Shown in pieces: positions 5,181-5,285 of a DNA stretch of 5,285 nt. The notes beneath the pieces are model-generated. The model was not told the DNA's origin. It searched no databases and saw nothing but the letters and a program-made list of their open reading frames with translations. The stretch is from NCBI GenBank assembly GCA_002282555.1, contig NCJR01000159.1, forward strand, positions 1 to 5,285, read 5' to 3'. Position 1 is the stretch's first letter; each line of letters opens with the position of its first letter. A program made the translations under genes and the position numbers. The DNA is from Rhodobacterales bacterium 34-62-10. Lineage in GTDB: Bacteria > Pseudomonadota > Alphaproteobacteria > Rhodobacterales > Rhodobacteraceae.

Positions 5181-5285
5181 GTGACGGCTCAGGCGGCGGC
5201 GCGCGCCCCGCGATGGCGCGCCACCATCGGGCCGATCGAGTCGATTTCTGCGGAGGAGTTCGAACAGCAACTGCAGGTCAACCTG
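5181..5285 (+). CDS. Start of a further plus-strand ORF, short-chain-dehydrogenase-like fragment (cut by window)
   Basis: A frame open to the window end begins at GTG 5181, four bases after the preceding stop; an in-frame ATG at 5160 would overlap that gene by 17 bases. Neither start has a good Shine-Dalgarno. Third positions are mostly G or C, as in neighbouring genes. The 35 visible residues end in ATIGPIESISAEEFEQQLQV followed by NL. This resembles the short-chain dehydrogenase segment just after the NNAG motif (pattern GPxExxSxEExxxQLxVNL). In a complete family member about 85-90 residues, including the TGxxxGIG cofactor loop, should precede it, and they are absent here. It may be a 5'-truncated dehydrogenase remnant or an unrelated gene with chance similarity. 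Confidence 0.4.
   Translation, partial: MTAQAAARAPRWRATIGPIESISAEEFEQQLQVNL

Overview
The window looks like chromosomal DNA from a GC-rich alphaproteobacterium, most likely of the Rhodobacterales (Paracoccus-like). This is inferred from codon use, the C-rich/G-rich third positions and the gene types; no rRNA or other phylogenetic marker is present. It holds two divergent transcription units separated by a comparatively AT-rich spacer of about 780 bp.

Left unit (minus strand, read right to left). A 732-residue, extremely acidic, low-complexity Gly/Ala/Asp/Ser protein (899-3097) has a strong ribosome binding site. It contains Asp-Gln-Gly-Gln-Gly-Gln hexapeptide repeats, an Asp-Ala dipeptide tract, glycine-zipper-like Ala-Leu-Gly-Leu-Gly blocks and a non-repetitive C-terminal cap. 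It lacks Cys and His, has only five basic residues and has no Sec signal peptide. This profile suggests an exported surface or matrix protein, possibly a type I secretion substrate and possibly comparable to Asp-Ala-repeat biofilm adhesins of Paracoccus. A second gene (1-801, cut by the window edge) follows after 97 bp containing two hairpins. It encodes an unrecognised protein that shares a short motif (IxQTxxLTD[N/D]DxL) with the repeat protein.

Spacer (3098-3878). It has no convincing gene, but several dyad symmetries and a direct repeat that could be operators. They include the perfect 14-bp palindrome CCTTGTATACAAGG and a 21-bp imperfect palindrome.

Right unit (plus strand). A LuxR/GerE-type regulator (3879-4661) has a degenerate receiver-like N-terminus and a C-terminus resembling CsgD/VpsT biofilm regulators. 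An ATGA overlap couples it to a 172-residue helical protein (4658-5176) carrying an R-N-x3-H motif as in HEPN-domain ribonucleases. A third reading frame begins at about 5181 and runs off the window; its visible part resembles the segment after the NNAG motif of short-chain dehydrogenases, without the Rossmann N-terminus.

Working hypothesis: a biofilm or cell-surface locus in which a CsgD-like regulator, coupled to a possible HEPN protein, lies divergent to a structural acidic repeat protein and its partner. The regulatory link and the export route are inferences. Secretion genes, if present, would lie left of the window.
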